A stretch of DNA of 64,000 nt from DASVRA01 sp036388855. Its GTDB lineage: Bacteria > Pseudomonadota > Alphaproteobacteria > Caulobacterales > Caulobacteraceae. Below the pieces are notes generated by a model. It was not told the origin of the DNA. It worked only from the letters and a program-made list of their open reading frames with translations, and did no database searches. Below are positions 44,925 to 52,834 of the stretch, piece after piece (position 1 is the first letter of the stretch; the number at the start of each line of letters is the position of its first letter). The translations under genes and the position numbers were made by a program. Where the stretch lies: NCBI GenBank assembly GCA_036388855.1, contig DASVRA010000030.1:68731-132730 (forward strand), given 5' to 3'.

Positions 44925-45743
44925 ATGCGATCGGCCGCTGGCATCGAACTTGTCGTTCCGCATCGGACGTTCGCTGGCGCCAGTGCGCACCGGGCGATCT
45001 ACACCGGGGCCATGCCTCTGGAGGAGCACGCGCACGACCGGCCTTGCCTGGCGCTGCACCTCCTTGGCCGCTACAGGGAGGCGAACGAGGGGGGAGAGGC
45101 TCAGATCGCGGGGCCAGCCGCGGTGCTGCACGCGGCCGGCTCGGCTCACCACGAGAGCTTCGGCCAAGGCGGCGCCGAGGTGCTCATCCTCATGTTCGAC
45201 CCGCGCTGGCTCGCCAGCTTCGGTTGGACCGGCAGCGTGGAGCGCAGCCGCAGCCGGACCGGGGGTCCCGCCGCCGTTCTCGCGCGCGAACTCGCGAGCG
45301 CGTGGATGCAGCCCCGTGGGAGTGAGGCCGAACTCGCACAGACAACGGCCCGGTTCCTTGACAGGGCAAACGGCGAACCCGGGGTCGCCCCGCAGCCGGC
45401 CTGGCTGTTCAATGTTCGTGAGGCGCTGGCTCAGCCGCGGCCGCCCAGCTCGCCGCAACTCGCGCGCATTTGCGAGAGGCACCGGGCCTGGATGGCCCGC
45501 GCCTACCGCGCCACGGTGGGCGAGGGCATCCGCGAGACGGTCCGCCGCAAGCGGGTCGAGCGCGCGATCGCCCTGTTGCGGACGACTGACTGGCCACTCG
45601 TCGAAGTCGCCTTGGACGCTGGCTTCTGTGACCAGAGCCACATGAACCGCGCCGTTCTCGCACTCGCGGGGCGAACGCCCGCTCAAGTCCGGACAGAAGG
45701 TCGGTACTCTGGGAACGGCCCACCCGACAACCTAGCCTCTTGA
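44925..45743 (+). CDS. AraC-family transcriptional regulator
   Basis: 272 aa. N-terminal cupin-like sensor (YTGAMPLEEHAHDRPCLALH, GPAAVLHAAGSAHHESFG, EVLILMFDP) and C-terminal double helix-turn-helix (AYRATVGEGIRETVRRKRVE, LVEVALDAGFCDQSHMNRAV, then GRTPAQVR). The ATG at 44925 is chosen because family similarity begins just after it; a GTG at 44852 is in frame. It is divergent from the S12 hydrolase and likely its activator. Confidence 0.88.
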   Translation: MRSAAGIELVVPHRTFAGASAHRAIYTGAMPLEEHAHDRPCLALHLLGRYREANEGGEAQIAGPAAVLHAAGSAHHESFGQGGAEVLILMFDPRWLASFGWTGSVERSRSRTGGPAAVLARELASAWMQPRGSEAELAQTTARFLDRANGEPGVAPQPAWLFNVREALAQPRPPSSPQLARICERHRAWMARAYRATVGEGIRETVRRKRVERAIALLRTTDWPLVEVALDAGFCDQSHMNRAVLALAGRTPAQVRTEGRYSGNGPPDNLAS

Positions 45744-46073
45744 TGCCAGGGCCAGAGCCGTAACTTGCCCGGCCGATTAGCGCCGGGGCCTCGGCTGGAC
45801 CAGAAAACAGGTGGAGTCCATCAACTGCTCTCCTGAGTGTGTTCGATGATCACCTGGTCCCGGAGGCACGCCAGGGAGGGCGCATGCTGCCTAGCCAGCC
45901 CGCTCCTCGCGCGGCCGTGCCCGAAGCAGGTGTGACTTCATCACCTGCTCCCGTCAGGCGGCCAAGAGCGGCGGTTTTCCACAAGCGGTCATCAGCCGTC
46001 TTCCTCGGAGCGAACAATCAGCACGCCCGTTTCGCTTGCGCACGTTCAGGCGCCGCCTGCGGAGACGAAGGGT
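45744..46073. other. Intergenic stretch with palindromic repeats
   Basis: About 330 bp with no gene. It holds one perfect copy of the TTCATCACCTGCTC palindromic repeat (45925-45949), a related unit CAGGTGGAGTCCATCAACTG at about 45809, and TTCGATGATCACCTGG at 45842, which also occurs at 39456. Confidence 0.5.
45925..45949. repeat. Palindromic intergenic repeat, best copy
   Basis: AGCAGGTG and CACCTGCT are perfect 8-bp inverted arms around a 9-nt loop (TGACTTCAT). Related copies are at 39418, 54996, 55460 and, weaker, 49372. Copies lie only between genes, which fits a REP-like mobile palindrome. Confidence 0.65.
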
Positions 46074-46367
46074 CTAGCCGTCGGAGGATTCGCGCAGGCC
46101 CCCTATGGCGACGATCAAACACACGATCGCGACGGCAAGTAGAGACGAGATGCTGTCGCGCTCGAGCCAAAGCGCCCTGGCGAGCGCCGCCACCGCGATT
46201 GCCAGCCCGGCTGCGGCCACGGTGTGCCCCGCCAAGTTGATGCGCCTACGCACCGCCCGCCGTTGCGCGACCCGCCTTTCAATGGTGGTGACGAAGGCGC
46301 GGTCAGCCCGATCCGGCGCGAGCGCCGGCGGCCCAACGAGGCTCTGCTCCAGGTCAGGCGTCACCAT
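46074..46367 (-). CDS. Small membrane protein, possible anti-sigma factor
   Basis: 97 aa: a charged cytoplasmic N-terminus (TTIERRVAQRRAVRRRINLA) and two hydrophobic segments (TVAAAGLAIAVAALARALWL and ISSLLAVAIVCLIVAIGGL). Its ATG lies inside the end of the ECF sigma gene (14-bp overlap), so it is translationally coupled to it. Position and topology suggest an anti-sigma or sigma-associated membrane protein, but no recognised anti-sigma motif is seen. Confidence 0.65.
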   Translation of the reverse strand: MVTPDLEQSLVGPPALAPDRADRAFVTTIERRVAQRRAVRRRINLAGHTVAAAGLAIAVAALARALWLERDSISSLLAVAIVCLIVAIGGLRESSDG

Positions 46368-46815
46368 TTTCACTCCCCTTGAAGTAGGCAGCTGCTTTAG
46401 CGCGGCCCCGGTTGGCGTGCGATTTGACGGTGCCGAGCGGCATGGACAGAACACTCGCCGCCTCGGCGTGGGACAGGCCGGCCCCGTAGCACAACAGGAC
46501 GACCGTCCGCTCGGCCTCACTCAAACTGGCGAGGGCGCGGTCGAGGTCGATGGCCGCCCCGTCGGACGGCGGAGGCGATTCGATGTGGCCGCCGCCGGCT
46601 TCTCGCCGCACACGCCGGTGGTGGCTGCGCCGCAGGTCGAGGAAGCGGCGGTAGGCGATCCTGTAAAGCCAGGACGCGAACGAGCCTTCGCCTGAAAAGT
46701 CGTCAATCCGCTCATAGGCGAGCAGGAAGGCGTCCTGGGCTACGTCATCGGCCAGCGCCGGATCGCCCGTAACCCGGCAGAGGAAGCCGCGGAGCCGGGC
46801 CTCGTGGCGCCTCAC
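46354..46815 (-). CDS. ECF-type RNA polymerase sigma factor
   Basis: Region 2 (ALADDVAQDAFLLAYERIDD, FASWLYRIAYRRFLDLRRSH) and region 4 (LSEAERTVVLLCYGAGLSHA, AASVLSMPLGTVKSHANRGR) are complete. Coordinates use the GTG at 46815, but family-like sequence continues upstream in frame (DERLVQWVLAGDGPSFGELV) with no ATG, GTG or TTG until the frame meets the DUF6249 stop at 46905. A CTG at 46908 overlaps that stop. The true start is therefore uncertain. It is part of an operon S12 hydrolase-DUF6249-sigma-small membrane protein. Confidence 0.88.
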   Translation of the reverse strand: MRRHEARLRGFLCRVTGDPALADDVAQDAFLLAYERIDDFSGEGSFASWLYRIAYRRFLDLRRSHHRRVRREAGGGHIESPPPSDGAAIDLDRALASLSEAERTVVLLCYGAGLSHAEAASVLSMPLGTVKSHANRGRAKAAAYFKGSENGDA

Positions 46816-46904
46816 CAGTTCGCCGAAGCTTGGCCCGTCACCAGCCAGAACCCATTGGACCAGGCGCTCGTCCGGCTCGCCTGCCCGCGAGAGGCGCGAC
46901 GGGC

Positions 46905-47372
46905 TCAGAGATCGTCCTGGAGGAAGCGTGCGTAGACCAGGTAGAGTACCCCGAAGATTGCGAGCACGACGGCGACTCCCAACAGCGGGCGAAGCGGGTC
47001 AGGATCGTCCAACGCGAAGCCGAACAGGGCGATGGCAATGCTAGCGGCGATGTAGAAGGCGCCGCGCCGCAGGTCCTGCACGCGGCGCGGCGTGCGGCGG
47101 AGCAGAAGGCGCAGGGTTTCGCGGTCGAGGTCGACGCCCTTCTCGAGCACCGCCTGCACGAGCTTCTGCGAGGACCTGACCCGCACATGGTTCAACCAAA
47201 AGGCCAGCGCCACGACTGCGATCAGGCCTACCATGGTGGCGAAGCCGGTCATCTCTCCGGCCATCGTCGGCCCCTCGGCTGCCGGGGCGGTTCCGGCAAG
47301 CACCTTGCCCGAAATAGGCCAAGCGGCGCCGATTGAGACAAAGGTGTAACGCAATAGAGGATTGGAGCTCAT
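46905..47372 (-). CDS. DUF6249-type membrane protein
   Basis: 155 aa from the ATG at 47372 (TGGAGG 7 nt upstream); an ATG at 47264 with GAGGGG is an alternative. Membrane segments: GFATMVGLIAVVALAFWLN, AFYIAASIAIALFGFALDD and LLGVAVVLAIFGVLYLVYAR. A conserved soluble part SSQKLVQAVLEKGVDLDRET lies between them. Proteins of this family are often encoded next to ECF sigma factors, as here. Function unknown; a role in the sigma signalling path is inferred. Confidence 0.7.
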   Translation of the reverse strand: MSSNPLLRYTFVSIGAAWPISGKVLAGTAPAAEGPTMAGEMTGFATMVGLIAVVALAFWLNHVRVRSSQKLVQAVLEKGVDLDRETLRLLLRRTPRRVQDLRRGAFYIAASIAIALFGFALDDPDPLRPLLGVAVVLAIFGVLYLVYARFLQDDL

Positions 47373-47417
47373 CGGACGCCTCCACAACATTGCCAACGAA
47401 CGTTCGGCCACCGCAGC

Positions 47418-49160
47418 CTAACCGGCGCTGACCCTTAGCGTCACGGCCCGACGCAGCTTCCGGTCCAGGTCTGACTCCACTCCGGCCGTGTCCTTGCAGG
47501 AGGCCACGGGCTCGATGATGCTCAGCACCACCTCGTCGAAGCCGCCGGGCGAGGTGGCGTACAGCTGTTTGGTGAAGGCGGGGAGCTGCACCGGTCGGCC
47601 TTTGGCGCGCAGGAAAGCCACCTCCGGGTTCGCCTCCATATCCGCTTGGTCCGAGGCCGCCACGCACTGGCTTCTCGCGGTGAACCGCATGCCGCCCAAC
47701 AGTTCTGGTTTGAGCGCCGAGTAGTCCAGGCCGCCCGATCCGTCGGCATGACGCTCTGCGTGCACGAGCAGGAGGGTGTCCTTGTCCGCAAAGGCGGACA
47801 TAGAGACGTCGAACGCCACGCCCTCGTACGTCGGCCGGTGGTCGAGTTCGCCCAAGGACCGGAATGTGGGATCGATGCGCAGGCGGAGGGGCAGACCGTG
47901 CAGTGTCTCGACCAAATTGCCGTGCCGGTTGAGCAGGCGTGCGCCGACCTGTGGTGCAGATGGCAGTATCCGATCCAGGACAGCCTTCGCGATGTCGGCG
48001 GTGTAGTAGGTTCCCTCGGGAGAGTAGTTGGCCTTGGCCGGATACAGGTTACCCATCACCACCACCCCGATCCGCTGTTGCGGCGCCAGCGCCACGAAAG
48101 AGTTAAAGCCGAGGTCGGCCCCGCCGTGCCCCACCAGCTGTCGGCCCCTGTAGTTCCACCGGAACCAGCCTTGCCCCATCTGGCCCCCGACCGGAAACTG
48201 CGTGGCGCCGGGGGCGACCGGAAGCTGCCACAGCTGATCCAGCGCATTGCGTGAGAACGGGCCGCCGCGGCTCCAGGCTGGGTCTTGCGTCCTCAGCACC
48301 GCCAGCATCCAGCGGTTCATGTCATCGACGCTTGCGTAGAGATTTGAGCTAGGTGTGAAGGCGCGCGTGTAGGGCAGCATGCTCGCCTTGGCGATCTGCC
48401 CCTGCTGGTCGGCGTAGTAAGGCTTGGGTATGCGCCCGGCGTCCGTCTCGCGCAGCAGCAGCGTGCTGTCGGCCATTCCTGCGGGCCGGAGCACGTGCTG
48501 CTTGACGTAGCTCTCGAAGCTCTGGCCCGAAGCCTTAGCGATAACGTCCCCGAGGACATCGTAACCGTAGTTGCTGTACTCGAACTTGGCGCCGGGCGCG
48601 AAGTCCAGCTTCTGTTGCGCCAAGTCCCGCACATGGCGTTCAATCGCCTTGTCGTCGAAGACTGGTTTGAGGCTGAACGGGTCCTCTTCCACGAACGGAA
48701 TGCCCGCCCGGTGCTGGAGCAGGTGGCGGACAGTGATGTCCCCGAAGCGGTGATCATCCATCCGGAAGTAGGGCAGATAACGGACCACCGGCGCGTCGAG
48801 ATCAAGCTTGCCGGCTTGCTCCAGCTGCATGGCCGCGAGGGCGGTGAACAGCTTGGTGACCGAAGCCAAGTGAAAGAGGGACTTGGTGGTGACGGGTTCG
48901 ACTGATCCCAGCGCCATCGAGCCAAAGGCGCGTGCGTAGACGACTCTGCCGTCAGCGACGATGCCAATCGCGAGCCCTGGGGTTCCGTGTCGCGCCATTG
49001 TTTCGCGCGCAACCTGGTCGAGACTCGACAGGGGCTCAGAGGCGACCGTAGCGGATGCTACCGCCCCAGCGGTCGCGTCGGGAGGCGCAGCCGCGTGGGC
49101 GGCGGCGCCGACGAGGATGGACAAGGCTGCGACCAGGATCGGTGAAACTTGATGATGCAC
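47418..49160 (-). CDS. Exported S12 serine hydrolase
   Basis: 580 aa with signal peptide MHHQVSPILVAALSILVGAAAHA. Motifs: HLASVTKLFTALAAM (Ser/Lys), FEYSNYGYDVLGDVI (Tyr/Asn) and LVGHGGADLGFNSFVAL. The C-terminal 180 residues form a beta-rich domain with two cysteines (SQCVAAS, VASCKDTAG) that could pair in the periplasm. It lies 45 bp upstream of the DUF6249/sigma genes on the same strand. It is one of four S12 proteins in the window; substrate unknown. Confidence 0.85.
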   Translation of the reverse strand: MHHQVSPILVAALSILVGAAAHAAAPPDATAGAVASATVASEPLSSLDQVARETMARHGTPGLAIGIVADGRVVYARAFGSMALGSVEPVTTKSLFHLASVTKLFTALAAMQLEQAGKLDLDAPVVRYLPYFRMDDHRFGDITVRHLLQHRAGIPFVEEDPFSLKPVFDDKAIERHVRDLAQQKLDFAPGAKFEYSNYGYDVLGDVIAKASGQSFESYVKQHVLRPAGMADSTLLLRETDAGRIPKPYYADQQGQIAKASMLPYTRAFTPSSNLYASVDDMNRWMLAVLRTQDPAWSRGGPFSRNALDQLWQLPVAPGATQFPVGGQMGQGWFRWNYRGRQLVGHGGADLGFNSFVALAPQQRIGVVVMGNLYPAKANYSPEGTYYTADIAKAVLDRILPSAPQVGARLLNRHGNLVETLHGLPLRLRIDPTFRSLGELDHRPTYEGVAFDVSMSAFADKDTLLLVHAERHADGSGGLDYSALKPELLGGMRFTARSQCVAASDQADMEANPEVAFLRAKGRPVQLPAFTKQLYATSPGGFDEVVLSIIEPVASCKDTAGVESDLDRKLRRAVTLRVSAG

Positions 49161-49539
49161 GTTGACGCCTCCGTTTGTTCCCGGCTGACGTCACGTGGGG
49201 CGGCATCGGATGCTCACCCCATTGTTAAACTTCGCTCACAAATCGGGGGTGCGCTCGATGGCGGTTCAAGTGCTAAGCCGGAGCGCGGGCGCTCCCTCGA
49301 GCTTCGGCTCACCAAAAATACTAACGATCGCTGCACGATCTTTTGGGGAGAGCGGGGTCAGCACCTGTCAGTTCGTCACCTGCTCGCCTCGGCCTTCAAG
49401 GCGGGCGGCTTTGCGCCAGGAGCGGACGCTCGATGGAAGCCGAAAAGCGGACATCCCGGCCGCATGGGCGTGGGCCCGCTCTGCGGGCGCAAGCCGACGC
49501 TGATGCGCTTCTTCGGGTGAATACGAACGGCGTCGCGGA
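49161..49539. other. Intergenic stretch, no gene seen
   Basis: 379 bp upstream of the S12 hydrolase and downstream of the RTX gene. It contains a weak palindromic-repeat relative (TTCGTCACCTGCTC at 49372-49385), AGGAGCGGACGCTC at 49419-49432, and an inverted repeat CCAAAA...TTTTGG at about 49312-49346 that could act as a terminator. Confidence 0.4.
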
Positions 49540-51984
49540 TCAAAGGACGAAATCAGTCTGGTCGACCACGCCGCCGTTCTTGATAATGATATCCATGTCG
49601 CTGGAGCCGTCGCCGTCGGCGTCCACCTGGATTAGTTGCCGCCCGCCGGAGATCGCCCGCACGCGCACCTCCCCGGCGCCCGAGGCGTGGAAGTCCGCGG
49701 CGCCGATATAGCCCAGCACGCCCGCGGCCACATCGCCAAGGTCGATCTTGTCCCCATCGGCATGGCTGAAATCCGCGATGACATCGCCGTGCTTCTTGCC
49801 CAGCGCGGACTCCGCCAGGGTGTCGAAGCCGAACACGTCCGCGCCGCCGCCGCCGCCGATCGTGTCCCGGTCAAGGCCGCCCGCCAGCAGGTCGTTGTCG
49901 CCGCCGCCGCTGATCAGGTCGTTCCCGGCTCCCCCGCGGACTGTGTCCGAGCCGGCGCCGGCCTCGACCTGGTCATCGCCTCCGGCTGTAATCAGCAGGT
50001 TGGCCGCACTGTCTCCCGTCAGCCGGTCAGCCCCGACGCCCGTCGTGACGTTCTCGAACCCGGAAATCACGTCGGAGCCGAACGCGAGGGTCTTCTGCGG
50101 GCCCTCGACGTTCAGGTCGACATCGACGTTGCCCGTCGCCGCCGAGCAGTCGAGCAGGTCCACGCCCGCGCCGCCTACGAGCGTGTCCGAACCCGCGTCG
50201 GCGACCACGGTGTCATTGCCGGTCCAGCCGTCGAGCCGGTTCGCCGTCGCCGTGCCCCGGATGGTCTCGCCCCCCGCGCCGCCCACGACGTTCTCGAACT
50301 GGGTGGCGGTCTCGCTGATCGCGCCGCGCGTGACCACGCCCGCGCCGAGGTCGATCACCGCCCCCGCGCCCAGGGCCGTGTTGCTGTAGTCGAGCCGGTC
50401 CGCGCCCAGGCCGCCGCGAAGCGTGTCTCCATCGACGCCGTCGGTGTCGTACACGACGTCGTTGCCGTCGCCGCCGCTGACGGAGTCGTGTCCTTGCCCG
50501 CCCGAGAGGGTGTCGCCCCCCGCGCCGCCGTTCAGCTGGTCGTCGCCCGCTTCCCCTAGGAGGATGTCCGCCACCGCCGAGCCGGTGACGGTGTCCTTGC
50601 CCTCGCCGCCGCGCAGGGTCATCCCGCGGGCGAGGCCGGTCAGGTCTAGGCTGTCGTCACCGGCCGAACCCTTGACCGCCTCGACGTCCTGCACGGTCAC
50701 ATGGCCCTCGCCGCCCGAGGCGGTGAGGCTCGTTCCGAACGCGAAGACCGCCGAACTCCAGTCAGACAGGTCGAGAACATCGCGCCCTTCGCCGCCGTCG
50801 AAGCTGTCCTCCCCTTGCCGCGCGATCAGCGTGTCGTCCCCGGCGCCCCCGAGCGCGGTGACGAACCCCGCTCCCGCGTCCAGCAGGTCGTCACCATCCT
50901 GGCCATCGATGGTGTCGTGGATCGTCTCCCAGTCCGTCGCATACCCGGACACCAGGGTGTCGTCGCCATCGCCGCCCGCGACCGTGTTGTTCCCGCCGTC
51001 TCCGGCAAGGCGCTCGTTCGCGCCTCCGCCGGTGAGGGTGTCGTCGCCCCAGCCGCCGTATACGGTGGATGATGCATCGTGTCCCTGGAACCAGTCGGAA
51101 CCGCTCCCAAGGTACAGGATCTCTATGCTCTTGAATTGAGGCAGGAGCGGAGAACTGTCGACCTTCTTCCAGTACTCCAGCGACGCATCGACAATGATCT
51201 GCTGGTCAAGGATCATTGAGAAGTCTGCAGTGTCCAGGCCGTCTCCTCCATCCAGGCTCGGCCAGCCCTTCTCGATCCGTAGGATGTCGTCTCCCGCGCC
51301 TCCAATGGCCCCTTCGGCGCTAGACCGTGCGTCGAGCAGGTCGTCGCCGTCGCCTCCCTCCAAGGTGTCGCTATGGGCTCCGGAAAGTGTGTCATCGCCT
51401 CCGGCGCCGAATAGCTTATTGCCAGCGAGGTTGCCCCACAGACGGTCGCCGTAGGACGACCCCTCCAGGTTCTCGAAGCCGGTCAGCTTGTCCTGCCCCG
51501 CGCCTCCCGTTTCCTGGGCCGCGGTCACGTCAAGGTTGACCGTCACGCCCGCCGTTGCGTCGGCATAGCTCGCGGTGTCGTAATCGGCTCCGCCGGCAAG
51601 AGTGTCGTCGCCGGCGCCGCCGTTCAGCGTGTCGTTCCCCGCGTCGCCAGACAGCGAGTCATTTGCCGCACCGCCCTTAAGCGTATCGTCCCCGTAATTG
51701 CCGGTAAGCGTGTCGGTGGCCGCCCCTCCGTCCAGCAGGTTGTCGCCTCCATTGCCTTTCAGCACGTTGGCGAAGGTGTTGCCGGCGACCATGAAGTCGG
51801 CGTCTCCGGTCAGCGTCAAATTGACTGCCGATCCCGTCAAAGTTAGCGCCACGCCCGGGCCGTCGGCGAGGCCGTAAAAAGTCAGGTTGTTGATGTCGAC
51901 GTCCGCCGCGGTTTCAGTCACCGTCGGCGCCAGCGCGATTACGTGCACATAACTTCCCGCGGCCAGGGCATCGGCGATGGTCAT
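49540..51984 (-). CDS. RTX calcium-binding repeat protein, main part (probably 3' part of a split gene)
   Basis: 814 aa from the ATG at 51984, almost entirely glycine/aspartate nonapeptide repeats (for example GNGGDNLLDGGAATDTLTG, GGAGNDLISGGGDNDLLAGG) that form Ca2+-binding parallel beta-rolls, ending with GGGGADVFGFDTLAESA and a short tail DQTDFVL, like type I secretion signals. No ABC or membrane-fusion secretion genes are nearby. It starts 15 bp after the stop of another RTX frame, and its in-frame upstream codons (LSDGGF) still look like RTX sequence. The two are probably one gene broken by a one-base shift. Confidence 0.8.
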   Translation of the reverse strand: MTIADALAAGSYVHVIALAPTVTETAADVDINNLTFYGLADGPGVALTLTGSAVNLTLTGDADFMVAGNTFANVLKGNGGDNLLDGGAATDTLTGNYGDDTLKGGAANDSLSGDAGNDTLNGGAGDDTLAGGADYDTASYADATAGVTVNLDVTAAQETGGAGQDKLTGFENLEGSSYGDRLWGNLAGNKLFGAGGDDTLSGAHSDTLEGGDGDDLLDARSSAEGAIGGAGDDILRIEKGWPSLDGGDGLDTADFSMILDQQIIVDASLEYWKKVDSSPLLPQFKSIEILYLGSGSDWFQGHDASSTVYGGWGDDTLTGGGANERLAGDGGNNTVAGGDGDDTLVSGYATDWETIHDTIDGQDGDDLLDAGAGFVTALGGAGDDTLIARQGEDSFDGGEGRDVLDLSDWSSAVFAFGTSLTASGGEGHVTVQDVEAVKGSAGDDSLDLTGLARGMTLRGGEGKDTVTGSAVADILLGEAGDDQLNGGAGGDTLSGGQGHDSVSGGDGNDVVYDTDGVDGDTLRGGLGADRLDYSNTALGAGAVIDLGAGVVTRGAISETATQFENVVGGAGGETIRGTATANRLDGWTGNDTVVADAGSDTLVGGAGVDLLDCSAATGNVDVDLNVEGPQKTLAFGSDVISGFENVTTGVGADRLTGDSAANLLITAGGDDQVEAGAGSDTVRGGAGNDLISGGGDNDLLAGGLDRDTIGGGGGADVFGFDTLAESALGKKHGDVIADFSHADGDKIDLGDVAAGVLGYIGAADFHASGAGEVRVRAISGGRQLIQVDADGDGSSDMDIIIKNGGVVDQTDFVL

Positions 51985-51998
51985 AAAACCGCCGTCGC

Positions 51999-52676
51999 TC
52001 AATCCATCACGAGGCGGGTGACGGTGACGAGCTGACCGCTCAAGTACACGGTCTCCACGTCCTTCAGAGTGGTCGAGGGGTTGTCGCCCCAGCCCAACAT
52101 CCAGGACTTGGTCCATATGTTGTCCCAGTAGACGTAGTAGCCGTTGAACGCGCTATCGAGCCCGGCGCCGCCGTTAAGAGTGTCGTTGCCGCCCGGGTCG
52201 CTGTAAAGATTGTCGTCTCCGCCGCCCCCGCTGAGGACATTGGCGAAGCCGTTCGTGGTCAATGTGTCGCCGTAGGCGGAGCCCTCGAGATTCTCGATGC
52301 CGATCAGCTTGTCCCAGCCCGCGCCGAGGGTGTTCTGGGACGCGGTGTTTGACAGTGATACAATCACGCCGGAGGTCGCGGAACTGTATCTTGCTGTATC
52401 GATATCGCCGACCCTGCTCGCGCCCCCGTCGAGCGTATCGTCGCCCAGGCCGCCGTCGAGCGTGTCGCTGAAGTCGCCGCCGTAGAGCCGGTCGGTACCG
52501 GCCCCGCCGCTCAGGTTGTCGTTGCCGCTACCGCCGTATAGCCAGTCGTTGTCGTCGCCCCCGCTCAGGCCGTCGTTGCCGCCGAGGCCATTGATCGTGT
52601 CGTTGCCCCCGAGCCCGCTCAGCAACCGGTCATCGTTATTGGTGCCGTTAATCAGGTCGGGCCCCGAGCTCGCCAT
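51999..52676 (-). CDS. RTX calcium-binding repeat protein, N-terminal part
   Basis: 225 aa from the ATG at 52676. It begins GPDLINGTNNDDRLLSGLGG as intact RTX proteins do, with nonapeptide repeats such as GGNDTINGLGGNDGLSGGDD and GGLGDDTLDGG, then IGIENLEGSAYGDTL and a linker KDVETVYLSGQLVTVTRLVMD, where it stops. It has no secretion-type C-terminus, which supports its being the 5' part of the following gene. The start codon is divergent from a winged-helix membrane protein gene (158-bp gap). Confidence 0.78.
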   Translation of the reverse strand: MASSGPDLINGTNNDDRLLSGLGGNDTINGLGGNDGLSGGDDNDWLYGGSGNDNLSGGAGTDRLYGGDFSDTLDGGLGDDTLDGGASRVGDIDTARYSSATSGVIVSLSNTASQNTLGAGWDKLIGIENLEGSAYGDTLTTNGFANVLSGGGGDDNLYSDPGGNDTLNGGAGLDSAFNGYYVYWDNIWTKSWMLGWGDNPSTTLKDVETVYLSGQLVTVTRLVMD

Positions 52677-52834
52677 CTTCCACTCTCCACGCGCACTGCC
52701 GCATCGCGGATGAAGCCCCGCCTCCGCGCCAGAACCCATGGGGAGGACCTGAGGGAAAGCTGATGATTTGCCGATGAACGCCGTTTTGGTGTGGCGGGAC
52801 CGCATGTTAGCCTCCTCTCGAGCTAGGGTGAGGC

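Noticed and set aside
49540..52676. Regularly spaced DNA repeats that could suggest a CRISPR array
   Set aside because: The periodicity is about 27 bp and encodes GGxGxDxLx nonapeptides in one frame; there are no identical repeats with unique spacers.
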